A stretch of 64,000 nucleotides of DNA from Tritrichomonas foetus. Lineage: Eukaryota; Parabasalia; Tritrichomonadida; Tritrichomonadidae. Below are positions 30,901-38,773 of the stretch, one piece after another (position 1 is the stretch's first letter; each line of letters starts with the position of its first letter). A program made the translations under genes and the position numbers. The notes below the pieces were generated by a model. That model did no database searches. It was given only the letters and a program-made list of their open reading frames with translations, and was not told the DNA's origin. The stretch lies in contig MLAK01000549.1 in NCBI GenBank assembly GCA_001839685.1, positions 75,117 to 139,116 on the forward strand, read 5' to 3'.

Positions 30901-33090
30901 TGAACAGCGATTACAAATTGAATCTTTACATAAATCAATTAATTTATCTATAACAAAATTTAGATACTCAGTCTCTTGGATTGCTATTAAAAGCATTGGT
31001 AGTGCCTGGGGATAAGTAATTATTTCCTTTGTTATACAAATATTATATAAAATATCGAAAATTGTCTGTGAGATGCCAATAAATTTACAAGCATTTGCAA
31101 TTTTCTTATACGGAACAATAGATGGGTCGAAATTCTGATAGTTTTTCACTTTTAATAATATTCTCAAAGAATATTCCACAATTTCTTCTTTTTTCTCAAT
31201 TTTTGGATTGTACACACTGAATAAAGTATTAAAAATATCGTTAATTATTTTAGATTTCAATAAAATTGGTGAAGGATGTTCTTCAATCATCTTCAAAATT
31301 TCCAATAAAAGTTCATTTGTATCAGGACGATCAATAATTATTAAAAATAATTGGTGTAAAGCATTTGTAAATGGAACATGATCAACTCCAGATTCAGTTG
31401 AAGCTAAAATATTCAGTTTTATAACAATTTTTTTAATTTCTGAATGAAGGGATGTTTCAAACATCATAGATAATAACGCCTCACACGCATATTGTGAACT
31501 TGCTGCTAATTTTAGACATTCTTCATGATTCAAAATAGTTAAAATAACAAATAATGTAGGGAAACGATAAACTGCAACAGATTTATCACGTACATGGTCT
31601 TGTTGTTGTAGAATTGCAATTTCTAATAAAATATCAATCAAGTGATCATTTGAGTTAGGCAAAGTATAAATTGAATGCAATTGTGGATATGACATTAATA
31701 TTATTTCACTTGCGAATTTCGTGTGTTGAACAATTCGAGCCAAAAATATGCGAAATGATTGTCGAATAGAACGCATAACTGTTTCATTTGTACATAAAAA
31801 TGCTAAGACATCAAAAATTGATTGTCGCAAATTAACTAATCGAGAAAATGGATCATCAAAAAATGTAATTGAAGGATCAAATGTTCTTTCGTTAAATAAA
31901 ATTTTCCAAGCGTCAACTTTTGCAAATGATTCGGCAATTCCTGTTCGTAAAGGACCAGTAATCATGATACTTATTATTAAAGTTGCTTGAATATTATAAT
32001 TTTGAGATTTTAAGAGAATTTGTGAAAATGCTAAAAATTCTTTCAATCCGCAGAAAATGAAATGATCAGCGATCTCAGTTGCAGCCATTACTGATGGCTT
32101 GGAGATTTCAGGTGGGAGCTCATTTAAATTTGGAATTGATGGTTTTTCTGCCCTTTCAAATGATAAATTATGTGGAAAAGTAACACTTTTGGCAATTCCT
32201 GATAAAGGCATTATTGGAATGGCTTCTGTTGGTGCATCATAAATATCAATAGATGTAGCATCAGCATTAATTAATCCATTTGAAATTTTTTCAAGAAGGG
32301 GAATAATTTCAATATTATGATAATGAAAAGCAAGAAGTAAGGAAAGATAAGATACTAAAAGATCTGTTGGTGTAGGAACTTTTGATATTTCTAAAAGCTC
32401 ATGCACGATTTTAACAGAATCCAAATTGTGATTTGGACAAAAATGAATTGATCTTGAAAAATTGCGAAAAAACATGGAAATTGTTGCTTGATAGAAAGGT
32501 GAAATTTCTGACTGAAGTTTCTTACAAAGCTTAAGAGATGTTTCAAGATGCAGTTGATAACAATTTGTTGAAATGTGAGGATATTTGGTCATAAGCTCGT
32601 TTATAGATGGAAAATATGGAATAATTGAATCTATATCACCTAGCTTGTATATCTTTTCAACAAAAAGTGCAAAAAAATTTTCGATAATTTTTGGGCTGGA
32701 TTGAAGAAATGGTATTGACATATTCAGTGCGCGCATGAAAACTAATAAGCAATGTGGATCAATTTGGTTTAATTCCCAGAACAAAATACCGCAACAGGAA
32801 CGAAGGACGATGATTGATATATATTGCCGCTGCAATTGCGTCAACTTTTTGGAATTGAAATATCCCAAAACTGTTGATATTAAAGTAAATCTGACATCAT
32901 AATAAAGTCCGGCGTCATTTACAATAGAAGTGGCATTTTGCTTTGACGATAAAATACTCTGTTCATTTTCGGGTGGTATTAAACTGAGAAGTTCGAAAGG
33001 GATTGGGACGTCAGGTTGCTTGAGAGAAATTTTGTAAACACTTTGAATAAAATTAATGTATCGCGATATTAATTTCCTCGAAGCATTCAT
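24961..33090 (-). CDS. Giant BEACH-WD40 protein
   Basis: The 2709-residue protein belongs to the BEACH family (LYST, neurobeachin, LRBA relatives), scaffolds of vesicle traffic and lysosome size. Residues 1 to about 1900 are mostly helical, ARM/HEAT-like, with a beta-rich insert near 800-960 typical of the concanavalin-like module and Ser/Arg-rich linkers near 1290-1340 and 1770-1830. A PH-like region is at about 2020-2115. The BEACH domain spans about 2145-2385 (NFEYLTWLNYLSGRTFHSAY, DLSKPVGALNPSRLNKL, VVGTSFNFRELIPEFFF, ELPVWSTSAIDFI, LNEWIDLIWGFKQTG). WD40-like repeats fill about 2430-2709. ATG 33090 is preceded by TAAACGGTC. Its function in trichomonad phagocytosis or endocytosis is inferred. 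It is the largest gene in the window, with no introns. Confidence 0.92.
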   Translation of the reverse strand: MNASRKLISRYINFIQSVYKISLKQPDVPIPFELLSLIPPENEQSILSSKQNATSIVNDAGLYYDVRFTLISTVLGYFNSKKLTQLQRQYISIIVLRSCCGILFWELNQIDPHCLLVFMRALNMSIPFLQSSPKIIENFFALFVEKIYKLGDIDSIIPYFPSINELMTKYPHISTNCYQLHLETSLKLCKKLQSEISPFYQATISMFFRNFSRSIHFCPNHNLDSVKIVHELLEISKVPTPTDLLVSYLSLLLAFHYHNIEIIPLLEKISNGLINADATSIDIYDAPTEAIPIMPLSGIAKSVTFPHNLSFERAEKPSIPNLNELPPEISKPSVMAATEIADHFIFCGLKEFLAFSQILLKSQNYNIQATLIISIMITGPLRTGIAESFAKVDAWKILFNERTFDPSITFFDDPFSRLVNLRQSIFDVLAFLCTNETVMRSIRQSFRIFLARIVQHTKFASEIILMSYPQLHSIYTLPNSNDHLIDILLEIAILQQQDHVRDKSVAVYRFPTLFVILTILNHEECLKLAASSQYACEALLSMMFETSLHSEIKKIVIKLNILASTESGVDHVPFTNALHQLFLIIIDRPDTNELLLEILKMIEEHPSPILLKSKIINDIFNTLFSVYNPKIEKKEEIVEYSLRILLKVKNYQNFDPSIVPYKKIANACKFIGISQTIFDILYNICITKEIITYPQALPMLLIAIQETEYLNFVIDKLIDLCKDSICNRCSCLIGQVPSIIFRKKNPKRYDLFSLISMTISNPESLKAFFRCFECDDDIEECLKYLRIIIEQGSDVALRPRIQFSSPGSHITVDSIPASMIENGFLVLSHIFIESNEPHRNFFVLKGGPNTFTVSFLSHSLLYMIDTEEDTFQKLIDADYPIKRWFELSIMLKPSEGFTVSFDSSVKAGLSLPQIDLGNYDYTFQFFTSFHDHFHNSKSTNDTFDPEPIQMYSISLSANFAPDELSVEDSLPPSVFQSHRVYQFSSEFMVNKKLISNNMLATFNGIPIKYCCKFLRSFEVTHSINILLSLFRKIDRKYQLLPSLLHLIFNILPKSDTTSIQILEKNGFAIIGYFLEKARPSDLSIDLWHFMVDQIPKMRSEELRKSFAQNIFYNFDIWSHASIDVQVQVVTDWQRIGIFSEIFMTIPFLLHMFHWFTNPTDSLPQAMNENYQIQRKMFVIDLDAPKIFDQKIGFHKNGLNGSLNNDFCEGITKNKSQYFNWSPSSNIPSPSIINTEEMSYDSFEDEIPPPIHRTPTRSTRRIPRITASLSNSRIPQVHSNGIFRTSSSISSLSYQKTLEFKAQSIRKLFISLIKSVISIQKINQKDAQFLFQAIQKATEPEHALELLNVVSYIIDLGLQTEFDMKGEWFYIFLHQSEDVRIKWMGLFAKMFPDPSPEQTEMILMLLIIQSQRILNNSFVPDNSLLVETIRICLNVPNSLNLNNILEAPLFPTRLQYLHFAIAISIAAPHELNEVFAKILSSIVDIEENVIAIAESATSLFLFLLIYWSLRRSRHDKEEEEKQTPDQRENMINTNHYFQSLIQSHRRFSLPLKIDNADKISVKILSSICSVSPSLLRTAIGILDSISTITTADLSEFRSLFLNFVFALIAKRPVTQVTVEFTELLAESLFFHYKTYESPSLTPLFEAFDSVDRQKKKFDAQVPDLITLVNVYSGDTTKLPVSYFSLCLDSNGSWADKSLAQSLIFFGSALKEEKLRPLLSMLCYFYCQSQSQAECAPLSPLICDLLKKKDNFSFLIAKSLSHHSSSQIMTTNRSRNRRRLVFDRSVMGSNTSKRENSQIMTNDRNSPVSPKYPTPPTPPRRHRRRHSDVSSDVSNDFCYDFTNVDTEETELTSSIVTPTINNSSGINLKVPPCAPRVDFVPANHTSSVPKLSEDSNSSFSSFQGSSFYDELPQAIHAYVIQANKMNEIYFTTLTQFSENAPTILPDTHKNLVDVFSGLVSQVPKNLKNYSINLATKIHGKRDWQQLSHQIYTRNQSHFKRSSFVDSSLRPVILKRNCGFDSSHLKSQQNDSDPNVENRIDSIETLFEAQCERIKVSKSINGTFYVISNSKTNNNDSSKILRFIPSNGKLLEIDTNCIIHILPMFILQRQTAIEVVTKQRHSILFNFHKNSQIKLLMALLPVQFPTREFLNDLTDQWCRRNISNFEYLTWLNYLSGRTFHSAYAYPVFPWIIQDYSSEVLNIDDSKIYRDLSKPVGALNPSRLNKLKILRMDTLEEDNFLYRSTYSCAFHVFHYLVRLEPFTSLHISMQDGKFDVAHRLFSSISNSYDRVVGTSFNFRELIPEFFFCSDFLKNVDKFAFGGGIDNVELPVWSTSAIDFIYKNRCALESEYASLHLNEWIDLIWGFKQTGQAAEDSDNVFDPHLYPNVWQNYKAGKEQIEELLSHVGQIPQQLFENPHPKRSPSSSPTYNYSYSTLLISANNPICCSSDKQITIHRDGRVFNLKNNLSKEQINYLSDFICLSQTSFAAVVKSSNEILTFESDKIQKVPNSFHVNEIKAICCVGNVIFSGDSDGIISNENLSMNAHKKPISTICGSEVFRIIVSVSRNNLAVVCTADELRFIRSFNIDKSFGKINKCLICEGFGIIIFVATNNNQNKSKLFGYSLNGELIKSEVLNFAITSIVAATNISSEHDYLIIADDKKKVYLYNAFDFMQIKMIIETESPISSINYYKLPNQQLLIGTESGTLRYGSINI

Positions 33091-33098
33091 TGATACGA

Positions 33099-33107
33099 GA
33101 CCGTTTA
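33099..33107 (-). promoter_or_regulatory. TAAACGGTC upstream of the BEACH gene
   Basis: TAAACGGTC on the minus strand lies nine bases before ATG 33090. It repeats the TAAACGG word seen before the genes at 17365 and 22318. Promoter function is inferred from recurrence. Confidence 0.4.
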
Positions 33108-33239
33108 CTTATTGACCTTTATGGGTAAAATTAAATAACATTACAATTATTGTTACAAAAGCCATATACGATACAAAAGCTTTGTAACAAAGCCGATCAG
33201 TTTAGTTATTCAATTTTCGATTCAGATTGTGTTTAGGAG

Positions 33240-33702
33240 TGATTACACATAAAAATGGTTATATTATTTTTCAAAGTTAATCTAGTCGAATTATTGAAAA
33301 ACTTTGTCTTTCCAACTCTCTCAACCAACACATTTTATTTTAGAAATCGCCTAGATTAGATTTTTGATATATAAGTAATGTATTAATGATTACTTTTCAT
33401 TCTATTTGAATAATCATAAAATGTGTTATTTCTATAAAAAATACTGGTAAGATTCTATTATTCTAGTAAAGATCAATCTAGTAGGGAAATATGATTATTT
33501 CATCTATTGGTGTTATTTTCTCGATTTTTCACCTATCTAGGTTTTCCAAATTCTTGAGAAATATGAAATAATTCATATGAGAAAATATTAATAAATTTGC
33601 CATTTTTCTTTCTATTCAATATGAAAACTGTCGTTTTTAAGAACAAAATTCTTTTCAAAAAAATTGTGAATAAAATAAAGTAACCACTTTTATGTGTAAT
33701 CA
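33240..33702. mobile_element. MITE-like 463-bp element with 31-bp TIRs
   Basis: The left end (33240-33270) and the inverted right end (33672-33702) agree at 28 of 31 positions, beginning TGATTACACATAAAA at both outer edges. The interior is AT-rich and non-coding. Size, terminal repeats and lack of coding capacity fit a non-autonomous DNA transposon. No clear target-site duplication is visible, so an alternative is a pair of inverted regulatory sites serving the two divergent genes it separates. Confidence 0.55.
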
Positions 33703-33779
33703 GACTTCATATTTTCAATAATAATCCCTATTAATATAAATTTTTGAATTATTTTAGGAATCTGGCATTTCGTCATTGA

Positions 33780-36506
33780 ATGAGCTCTCGAAAGCCGCTC
33801 ATTCTTACAATTTCCAAAGAAAAATACGAATCTCAGCTTACAACAAATACAGAAAGGATAGCAATTGAAAGGCGATGCCAAATTGCGCCTTTTCGGACAT
33901 TTAATGCGAGACGAAATTCAGCCCAAATCGAAAGATACTTCATTGACTCTCGTAGTAAAAACTGCGTAAGCGCCGTGGTTATAATTGGAACCCTTGTTCT
34001 CTTTTTCATTGTATCTTTTTTGCAAATATATCCATATTTTATCTACAATGAGAGGCTCACCAAAATTGCAGAAGATTTGGTTTTAGTAGCTCAATCAGAA
34101 ATAGTCAATAGAGCGACAACTGACTTAAACCAATCTTTTATCTTTTCTGTAATATTTAGTGCACTTTTGGAGCCACCCGAAATTGTCCCACCTGACATTT
34201 CATCAGCTTCAAAAATGGTGGAAATGTTTTTCAGAGCACATAAAACAAATAACGTCAGTGTTTGGTGGGCACTTGGATTTGCGTCCGGTGGTATAATTTC
34301 ATTGGATATCCAAGGCAACTGTTCTCTTTTTTATTGCGAGACTAATCTAGATGAAATTTACCCAATTTATAAATGGCCTGCTGATCCAATTACATGTGAA
34401 AATCCTGATTTTCCTTATGTTAATGGTATAAAAGGCGAATTATATGATGTTAGAAATATTTCATGGTTTCAACAATCTCTATATGAATATAGGCCAACAT
34501 GGTCTCAATTATTTGGTGGTGCAGGAATTAATGGAATGACACCAATGATTTCTACTACAGCGCCAGTAATTGAAGCTGAATCAGACACATTTTTATATGT
34601 TGTTGCTTCTGGTATTGAATTGAAAGAAACAATTCAGTTTTTTAATGACTTTTTACCCTATCAAAACGCTAGATTTGCACTTTTAAATACAAAACATGTC
34701 AAAGGTAAAATTATTGCGGCAACTGGAACTGATTTATCATACGAAGAGTATAATGGAAACCTTACATTCAAAACTTTACTCGAACTTCAAGATGACGTTT
34801 GGAAAGTTGTCGTTTCGAATGATAATTTCGACAGTGGTAATAATTTCAGTTTTGAATATAATTCTAAAACTGTGCATTGTATTCATGTCCCCTTTGAAAT
34901 AGTACCTGATATTTATTGGTCTTTCTATTCCGTTTTCGTTGTTCAAGATCTCATCAAAGACGATTTAGGAGAAATTGATGCTTTGACTTATTTGTCAGTT
35001 TTTGGTTTTATGATTGTTTGGATAATAATCATTTCTATATTTTTATCAACAGCCCGAATTATCACACTTAGGCAATCAAAAATACTCTCCAAGAAGAAAG
35101 AACGAAAGCGTTTCCATGCTGTCTCAAATGGAATTGAGCCTGCACTAAATTCTCTTAAAAAACTACTGCTATCGCATGCGGATAACCCAAGTATTAAAAA
35201 TAGTGTCTATAGAATCATTAATCAATTGCATCAATATGGAAGATGTTCTTATTACAATTCCAGCAATATATATGATTCTATAGACAATCCACGTGTAAAA
35301 AGTAAATTTTTAGCTATTTTTGGTGATCCAGAAACAGAAATAATGACAAATATGACTTCACTAAATACTTGTTTCAATACTACTGATTTACGTAACTCTA
35401 GAAGCAGTAGTAAAATCTTTCGCAGTAGCCATAGTAATCATGGTATTAATATCGATAATCTTAAAAAGAGAGACAGCGAAAGCAAAAAGATAAATTCCCC
35501 AGTTGATGAAATTGCTCAGCAATGTAATATAGACTCGAAAAATGCACCAGGAAAGAGTAATGATATGAAAAATAAAGAAAAGAAGAAAGAGGTTCCAACA
35601 AATAGAAAAGTGGTATATTATAGGGATGGAAAAAATAATCGTCCTTCATCTTTAGGATTTATCGTTCCACTTGAAAATGATGATATTTTAGGTCGTTCAT
35701 TTGATGATCGACATAATCTTCGAATTTTTCCTGTTCAACTACTAAAGGAAAAGCTACAACATCTAATTCAATTATTTAACAACACGAATCCACTCTTTAC
35801 ACCGACGAAATTAACAAATGTCATAAAAAAAATTACCAAAAACATCGGAGATCAAAATGTGCCTTTATTATATGACTCAATTGACTTAATTGTTTTAATT
35901 ATGCGTAATAACGTAAGTTTCCTCATTGTTGACACTGATTTTGTTTTAGCTTTATTATTTGCGTCAATATCATATCATATGTCAATGAAAAGGAGGCATG
36001 ATTTAGAAAAACCACTAATTCAAAAATTCTTCCAATTAAAGAGGAAAAACATAAGTCGTCGAGCACACGATGTCTTACTATCATTGTATTCAATTCTAAC
36101 GAATAAAAGTGATGTTTATATCGAGCGATGGAATAAGTTTCGAGATATTTTATTTAAATTAATTGATATGACAAAATTATGGGAACATCGTGCCGCCTTC
36201 GAACGTGCAGAGCTAATTGCCTTGTGCTTGGACAAAGATTGTGTATCGCCAATGAGTATTGCTGAATCAGTAGATATATTGAAATTACTCTATTGTGCAT
36301 CACAAATGTCGTTTTTCTTTCATACTCAGGAAGATACGAATGCGCTTCTGGAACTCTACGTGCCTATTGATCCGCAAGTGAAAGCAGGGTCTTTTAATTC
36401 GTTCATTAAATGTCTGAATGAACAATATGTCAGGCCTATGCAAACTGTATTGAATTTGTTATGCGGATCATCGTTTGTGAATGATATCACAAATTGCAAT
36501 AGATGA
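33780..36506 (+). CDS. Two-TM sensor protein with PDE-like C-terminal domain
   Basis: The 908-residue protein has a cytoplasmic basic start, a first membrane span at about 63-85 (SAVVIIGTLVLFFIVSFLQI), an extracellular region of about 315 residues resembling a Cache/PAS-type sensor (WWALGFASGGIISLD, SWFQQSLYEYRPTWSQLFGG), a second span at about 404-426 (FGFMIVWIIIISIFLSTARI), a Ser/Lys-rich linker (about 520-625) and a helical C-terminal domain (about 650-895). The last domain resembles cyclic-nucleotide phosphodiesterases, especially near its end (DPQVKAGSFNSFIKCLNEQY then VRPMQTVLNLL). However, the HNxxH and HDxxH metal-binding motifs are not evident; the equivalent helix reads ASISYHMSMKRRHD. 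It may therefore be a catalytically dead or highly diverged PDE receptor. Ligand and output are unknown. Confidence 0.6.
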   Translation: MSSRKPLILTISKEKYESQLTTNTERIAIERRCQIAPFRTFNARRNSAQIERYFIDSRSKNCVSAVVIIGTLVLFFIVSFLQIYPYFIYNERLTKIAEDLVLVAQSEIVNRATTDLNQSFIFSVIFSALLEPPEIVPPDISSASKMVEMFFRAHKTNNVSVWWALGFASGGIISLDIQGNCSLFYCETNLDEIYPIYKWPADPITCENPDFPYVNGIKGELYDVRNISWFQQSLYEYRPTWSQLFGGAGINGMTPMISTTAPVIEAESDTFLYVVASGIELKETIQFFNDFLPYQNARFALLNTKHVKGKIIAATGTDLSYEEYNGNLTFKTLLELQDDVWKVVVSNDNFDSGNNFSFEYNSKTVHCIHVPFEIVPDIYWSFYSVFVVQDLIKDDLGEIDALTYLSVFGFMIVWIIIISIFLSTARIITLRQSKILSKKKERKRFHAVSNGIEPALNSLKKLLLSHADNPSIKNSVYRIINQLHQYGRCSYYNSSNIYDSIDNPRVKSKFLAIFGDPETEIMTNMTSLNTCFNTTDLRNSRSSSKIFRSSHSNHGINIDNLKKRDSESKKINSPVDEIAQQCNIDSKNAPGKSNDMKNKEKKKEVPTNRKVVYYRDGKNNRPSSLGFIVPLENDDILGRSFDDRHNLRIFPVQLLKEKLQHLIQLFNNTNPLFTPTKLTNVIKKITKNIGDQNVPLLYDSIDLIVLIMRNNVSFLIVDTDFVLALLFASISYHMSMKRRHDLEKPLIQKFFQLKRKNISRRAHDVLLSLYSILTNKSDVYIERWNKFRDILFKLIDMTKLWEHRAAFERAELIALCLDKDCVSPMSIAESVDILKLLYCASQMSFFFHTQEDTNALLELYVPIDPQVKAGSFNSFIKCLNEQYVRPMQTVLNLLCGSSFVNDITNCNR

Positions 36507-36972
36507 AATAATAAACTGTTTTTATTTTGCGGAATTTTTCAATATATTTTTTATTCCATCATTCCTTGATTTATTCTTTCTTTGTTTTCTTTTCTTTCTT
36601 TGTTTTCTTTTCTTTCTTTGTTTTCTTTTCTTTCTTTGTTTTCTTTTCTTTCTTTGTTTTCTTTTCTTTCTTTGTTTTCTTTTCTTTCTTTGTTTTCTTT
36701 TCTTTCTTTGTTTTCTTTTCTTTCTTTGTTTTCTTTTCTTTCTTTTGAAATAATTCTTGGGATTTCATCATCTTCTCATATTAATTTTCTTGTTGATGAT
36801 GTTAAGAAACAAACATCAGATTGTACCAGCATTCTTTCCTCTTTCCTCAGCAGTTAGTAAATTTCTTCATCTAACGTTAATAAATTAAATGAAAAAACAA
36901 AATAAATAGACAAAAATTATTAGGATGTATTTAACATACTAGTATAAAAATGATATGGATAAATAAAAACGC
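36507..36972. other. Convergent intergenic region with 18-bp repeat array
   Basis: About 466 bases separate the 3' ends of the sensor and eIF6 genes. Positions 36576-36746 are an 18-base polypyrimidine tandem repeat, listed separately; the frames through it encode only repeats such as FLCFLF and are not genes. Confidence 0.8.
36576..36746. repeat. 18-bp polypyrimidine tandem repeat, 9.5 copies
   Basis: The unit CTTTCTTTGTTTTCTTTT repeats nine times without a visible mismatch from 36576 to 36737, followed by a half copy. The only purine in each unit is one G, so one strand is nearly pure pyrimidine, a sequence type able to form triplex DNA. It lies 70 bases after the stop codon of the sensor gene and would be transcribed into that gene's 3' flank if termination is late. 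Confidence 0.95.
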
Positions 36973-37713
36973 CTAAATAAGCAAATCCAAAATACCCTGG
37001 TCGATGTCGAGGTCTTGCTCCTGGTTCTGTGTGTCATCGATCTTGAAAATTCGGGTGAGGTTTGCAATTTCAAGTGCTGTAGTTTCCCACCCGCAAAGAA
37101 GGCATGAGTCGTTGACGCAGATTCCAGCACTAACCAAATTGCTTCCACGATTGACAGTTGCCGATTCAATTGTTACGCCAATTTGCTCAACTAATTCTTG
37201 TATTTGTTCAACTGTGCAATTAGCGGTTACTATTCCACCGCGGTTAGTGAAAACCGAATAACTACCAACAAGGGCTTCTCCACCGATAACAGACGGAATA
37301 ACCTCCACGCCGAGAACATCGGCAATTATCTCCGATGTTTCAATTGCCAATTCCGGATGTACGAGAGCGATTTTGTCATTGCAGGAAATAACGTTTCCTA
37401 GTGCTGAAAACTTTTCATCAATTTGGGCGAGTTCAATTGAGTCTGGTAATTGGTCGCGAATAGAATCAATTTCTGATTGCGTGGCTGTCGAGGGAAGAAT
37501 TAGGCCGTTTTTATTGCCGACAGTTAAGCGTCCGACGATGGCGGTTCCTCCAATATTTGAATGGATGATTGGAATTCGATCTGAAAGTGCGTTATCGAAC
37601 TGAGTCGTGAAAAAGCTGTCGTTTGTGGTAATTGGTAAAAGCGCATATGAGTTTGTTAATCGAGCATAAGCTCCAATTTCTGATGAACTTTGGTACTTAC
37701 AGCGAGAAACCAT
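36973..37713 (-). CDS. EIF6: Eukaryotic translation initiation factor 6
   Basis: The 246-residue protein is eIF6 (yeast Tif6), which binds the 60S subunit through uL14, prevents premature joining with 40S and is needed for 60S biogenesis. It has the family's repeated pentein-type alpha/beta units: SSEIGAYARLTNSYALLP near the start, GGTAIVGRLTVGNKNGLILP, LSALGNVISCNDKIALVHPE and GGEALVGSYSVFTNRGGIV, each ending in the asparagine/glycine turns typical of eIF6. Length matches the usual 245 residues. The frame is open upstream to 37761 but only the ATG at 37713 gives the conserved start MVSRCKYQSS. A TCATT initiator-like site lies at 37727-37723 on the minus strand. Confidence 0.95.
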   Translation of the reverse strand: MVSRCKYQSSSEIGAYARLTNSYALLPITTNDSFFTTQFDNALSDRIPIIHSNIGGTAIVGRLTVGNKNGLILPSTATQSEIDSIRDQLPDSIELAQIDEKFSALGNVISCNDKIALVHPELAIETSEIIADVLGVEVIPSVIGGEALVGSYSVFTNRGGIVTANCTVEQIQELVEQIGVTIESATVNRGSNLVSAGICVNDSCLLCGWETTALEIANLTRIFKIDDTQNQEQDLDIDQGILDLLI

Positions 37714-38157
37714 TTTTTGGAAAATGATGGACAAAAATCTGTTCAGAAAAAAGTTCGCCACAAAGTTTTCACCTCAGTTCGATCATTTTTTGAATTGAGG
37801 TTGATTGGCTATTCAATTAAAATCTTATCGCTAGTGAAATTGGAAAACAGCTTTAGCCAGCTTTCTAAACTTTTATATTCGTTTGCAAAAGAATATCTTG
37901 CATCATGAAATGTGATTGCTTCTATTTTATTTAAATAAGTAAAAAAAAATCGATAATATTTATTTCATATTCATATAATTTTTTATCGTTTTCATTTTGA
38001 ATATTCTGAATATTATTCACATCTATTGTATAGTTAGAAACTTTCATAGTCTTCAATTTAAATGATAAATTCGAAAATAATAATAATTTATGATGAATTT
38101 GATACAAACAAAATTCTTTTACAAAACAATAAATTTGAGAACCTTCTTCATGATTTC
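37714..38157. other. Intergenic between two minus-strand genes
   Basis: About 440 bases lie between the 3' end of the short coiled-coil gene and the eIF6 start. The eIF6 initiator-like TCATT is at 37727-37723 (minus). No other gene or repeat is recognised. Confidence 0.6.
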
Positions 38158-38478
38158 TCAAGCAATTTCGGCCCTACATGCGTTGACAAGGATTTGAAGT
38201 TCAATCGTGGTATTTTTCTCTTCTTCAAGTTTTTCTTCGAGTTCTTTCTTTGCACGAAGTTGGCTCAGTAATTCCTTGTTTTTCTTTATTGAGTGTCTAA
38301 GCGCGTCTTGAAGCTTTTTGTTTTCTTTTTCGAGGTCATTAATTCTTTTTTTCGTTTTTTCGTTCTTTTTTCGTTCATCTAATGGATTTTCGACAACAAA
38401 TGCTTCTGGCTCATACGACTTTGATCGAGAGCTTTTGTTCTTTTTTGTAAATTTACTCTCGAAGTGATTTCTTTCCAT
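38158..38478 (-). CDS. Short coiled-coil (possibly bZIP-like) protein
   Basis: The 106-residue protein has a basic, Ser/Lys-rich head (1-35) and a helical Lys/Glu-rich remainder with leucines spaced at heptads from about residue 45 (KKRINDLEKENKKLQDALRH, KELLSQLRAKKELEEKLEEE). A basic stretch just before the heptads (DERKKNEKTKKR) recalls a bZIP, but the characteristic N-x7-R core is not clear. A plain coiled-coil subunit is equally likely. Its promoter is striking: TAAACGTTCATT lies six bases before ATG, the same composite as at 22300-22311. Confidence 0.7.
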   Translation of the reverse strand: MERNHFESKFTKKNKSSRSKSYEPEAFVVENPLDERKKNEKTKKRINDLEKENKKLQDALRHSIKKNKELLSQLRAKKELEEKLEEEKNTTIELQILVNACRAEIA

Positions 38479-38480
38479 TA

Positions 38481-38492
38481 TAATGAACGTTT
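38481..38492 (-). promoter_or_regulatory. TAAACGT-TCATT core-promoter candidate
   Basis: On the minus strand TAAACGTTCATTA lies just before TAATG of the short coiled-coil gene, about five bases from the ATG. It matches the arrangement before the Pmp-like gene (TAAACGGTCATT) in both sequence and spacing. Confidence 0.45.
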
Positions 38493-38773
38493 AAAAATCC
38501 AAGCCCTTAACTCAATTTTCACTTTTTCTATGAAGCCTTCAAAAAAAGTGTCATGAAATTGGTGAGTTAACTACGTCTGATTGAAAGAATAATGATTTTC
38601 TATATTAGAGAGAGATATTTGAGCAATGATTTTAACATGTAAATTCCTCCAAGAACTGAATTAAATGCGTGAAACTTGTAGATGACAAAAGCTCAACAGA
38701 TTTGTGACAATTTATGTCAATGACCATATTATGTACTCTAAATTCCTAAGTTTAAAATAAAGTGTACCTTTAT

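Larger units (their letters stand above)
33091..33779. other. Divergent promoter region carrying a MITE-like element
   Basis: The 689 bases between the divergent BEACH and sensor genes are largely occupied by a 463-base element with terminal inverted repeats (33240-33702). Beside the BEACH gene lie TAAACGGTC (33107-33099, minus) and a palindrome-like TACAAAAGCTTTGTAAC near 33171-33188. TCATT at 33773-33777 precedes the sensor ATG. Confidence 0.6.

Noticed and set aside
36481..36857. Frames encoding FLCFLF or KTKKEK repeats
   Set aside because: They arise only from the 18-bp polypyrimidine repeat and have no independent coding evidence.
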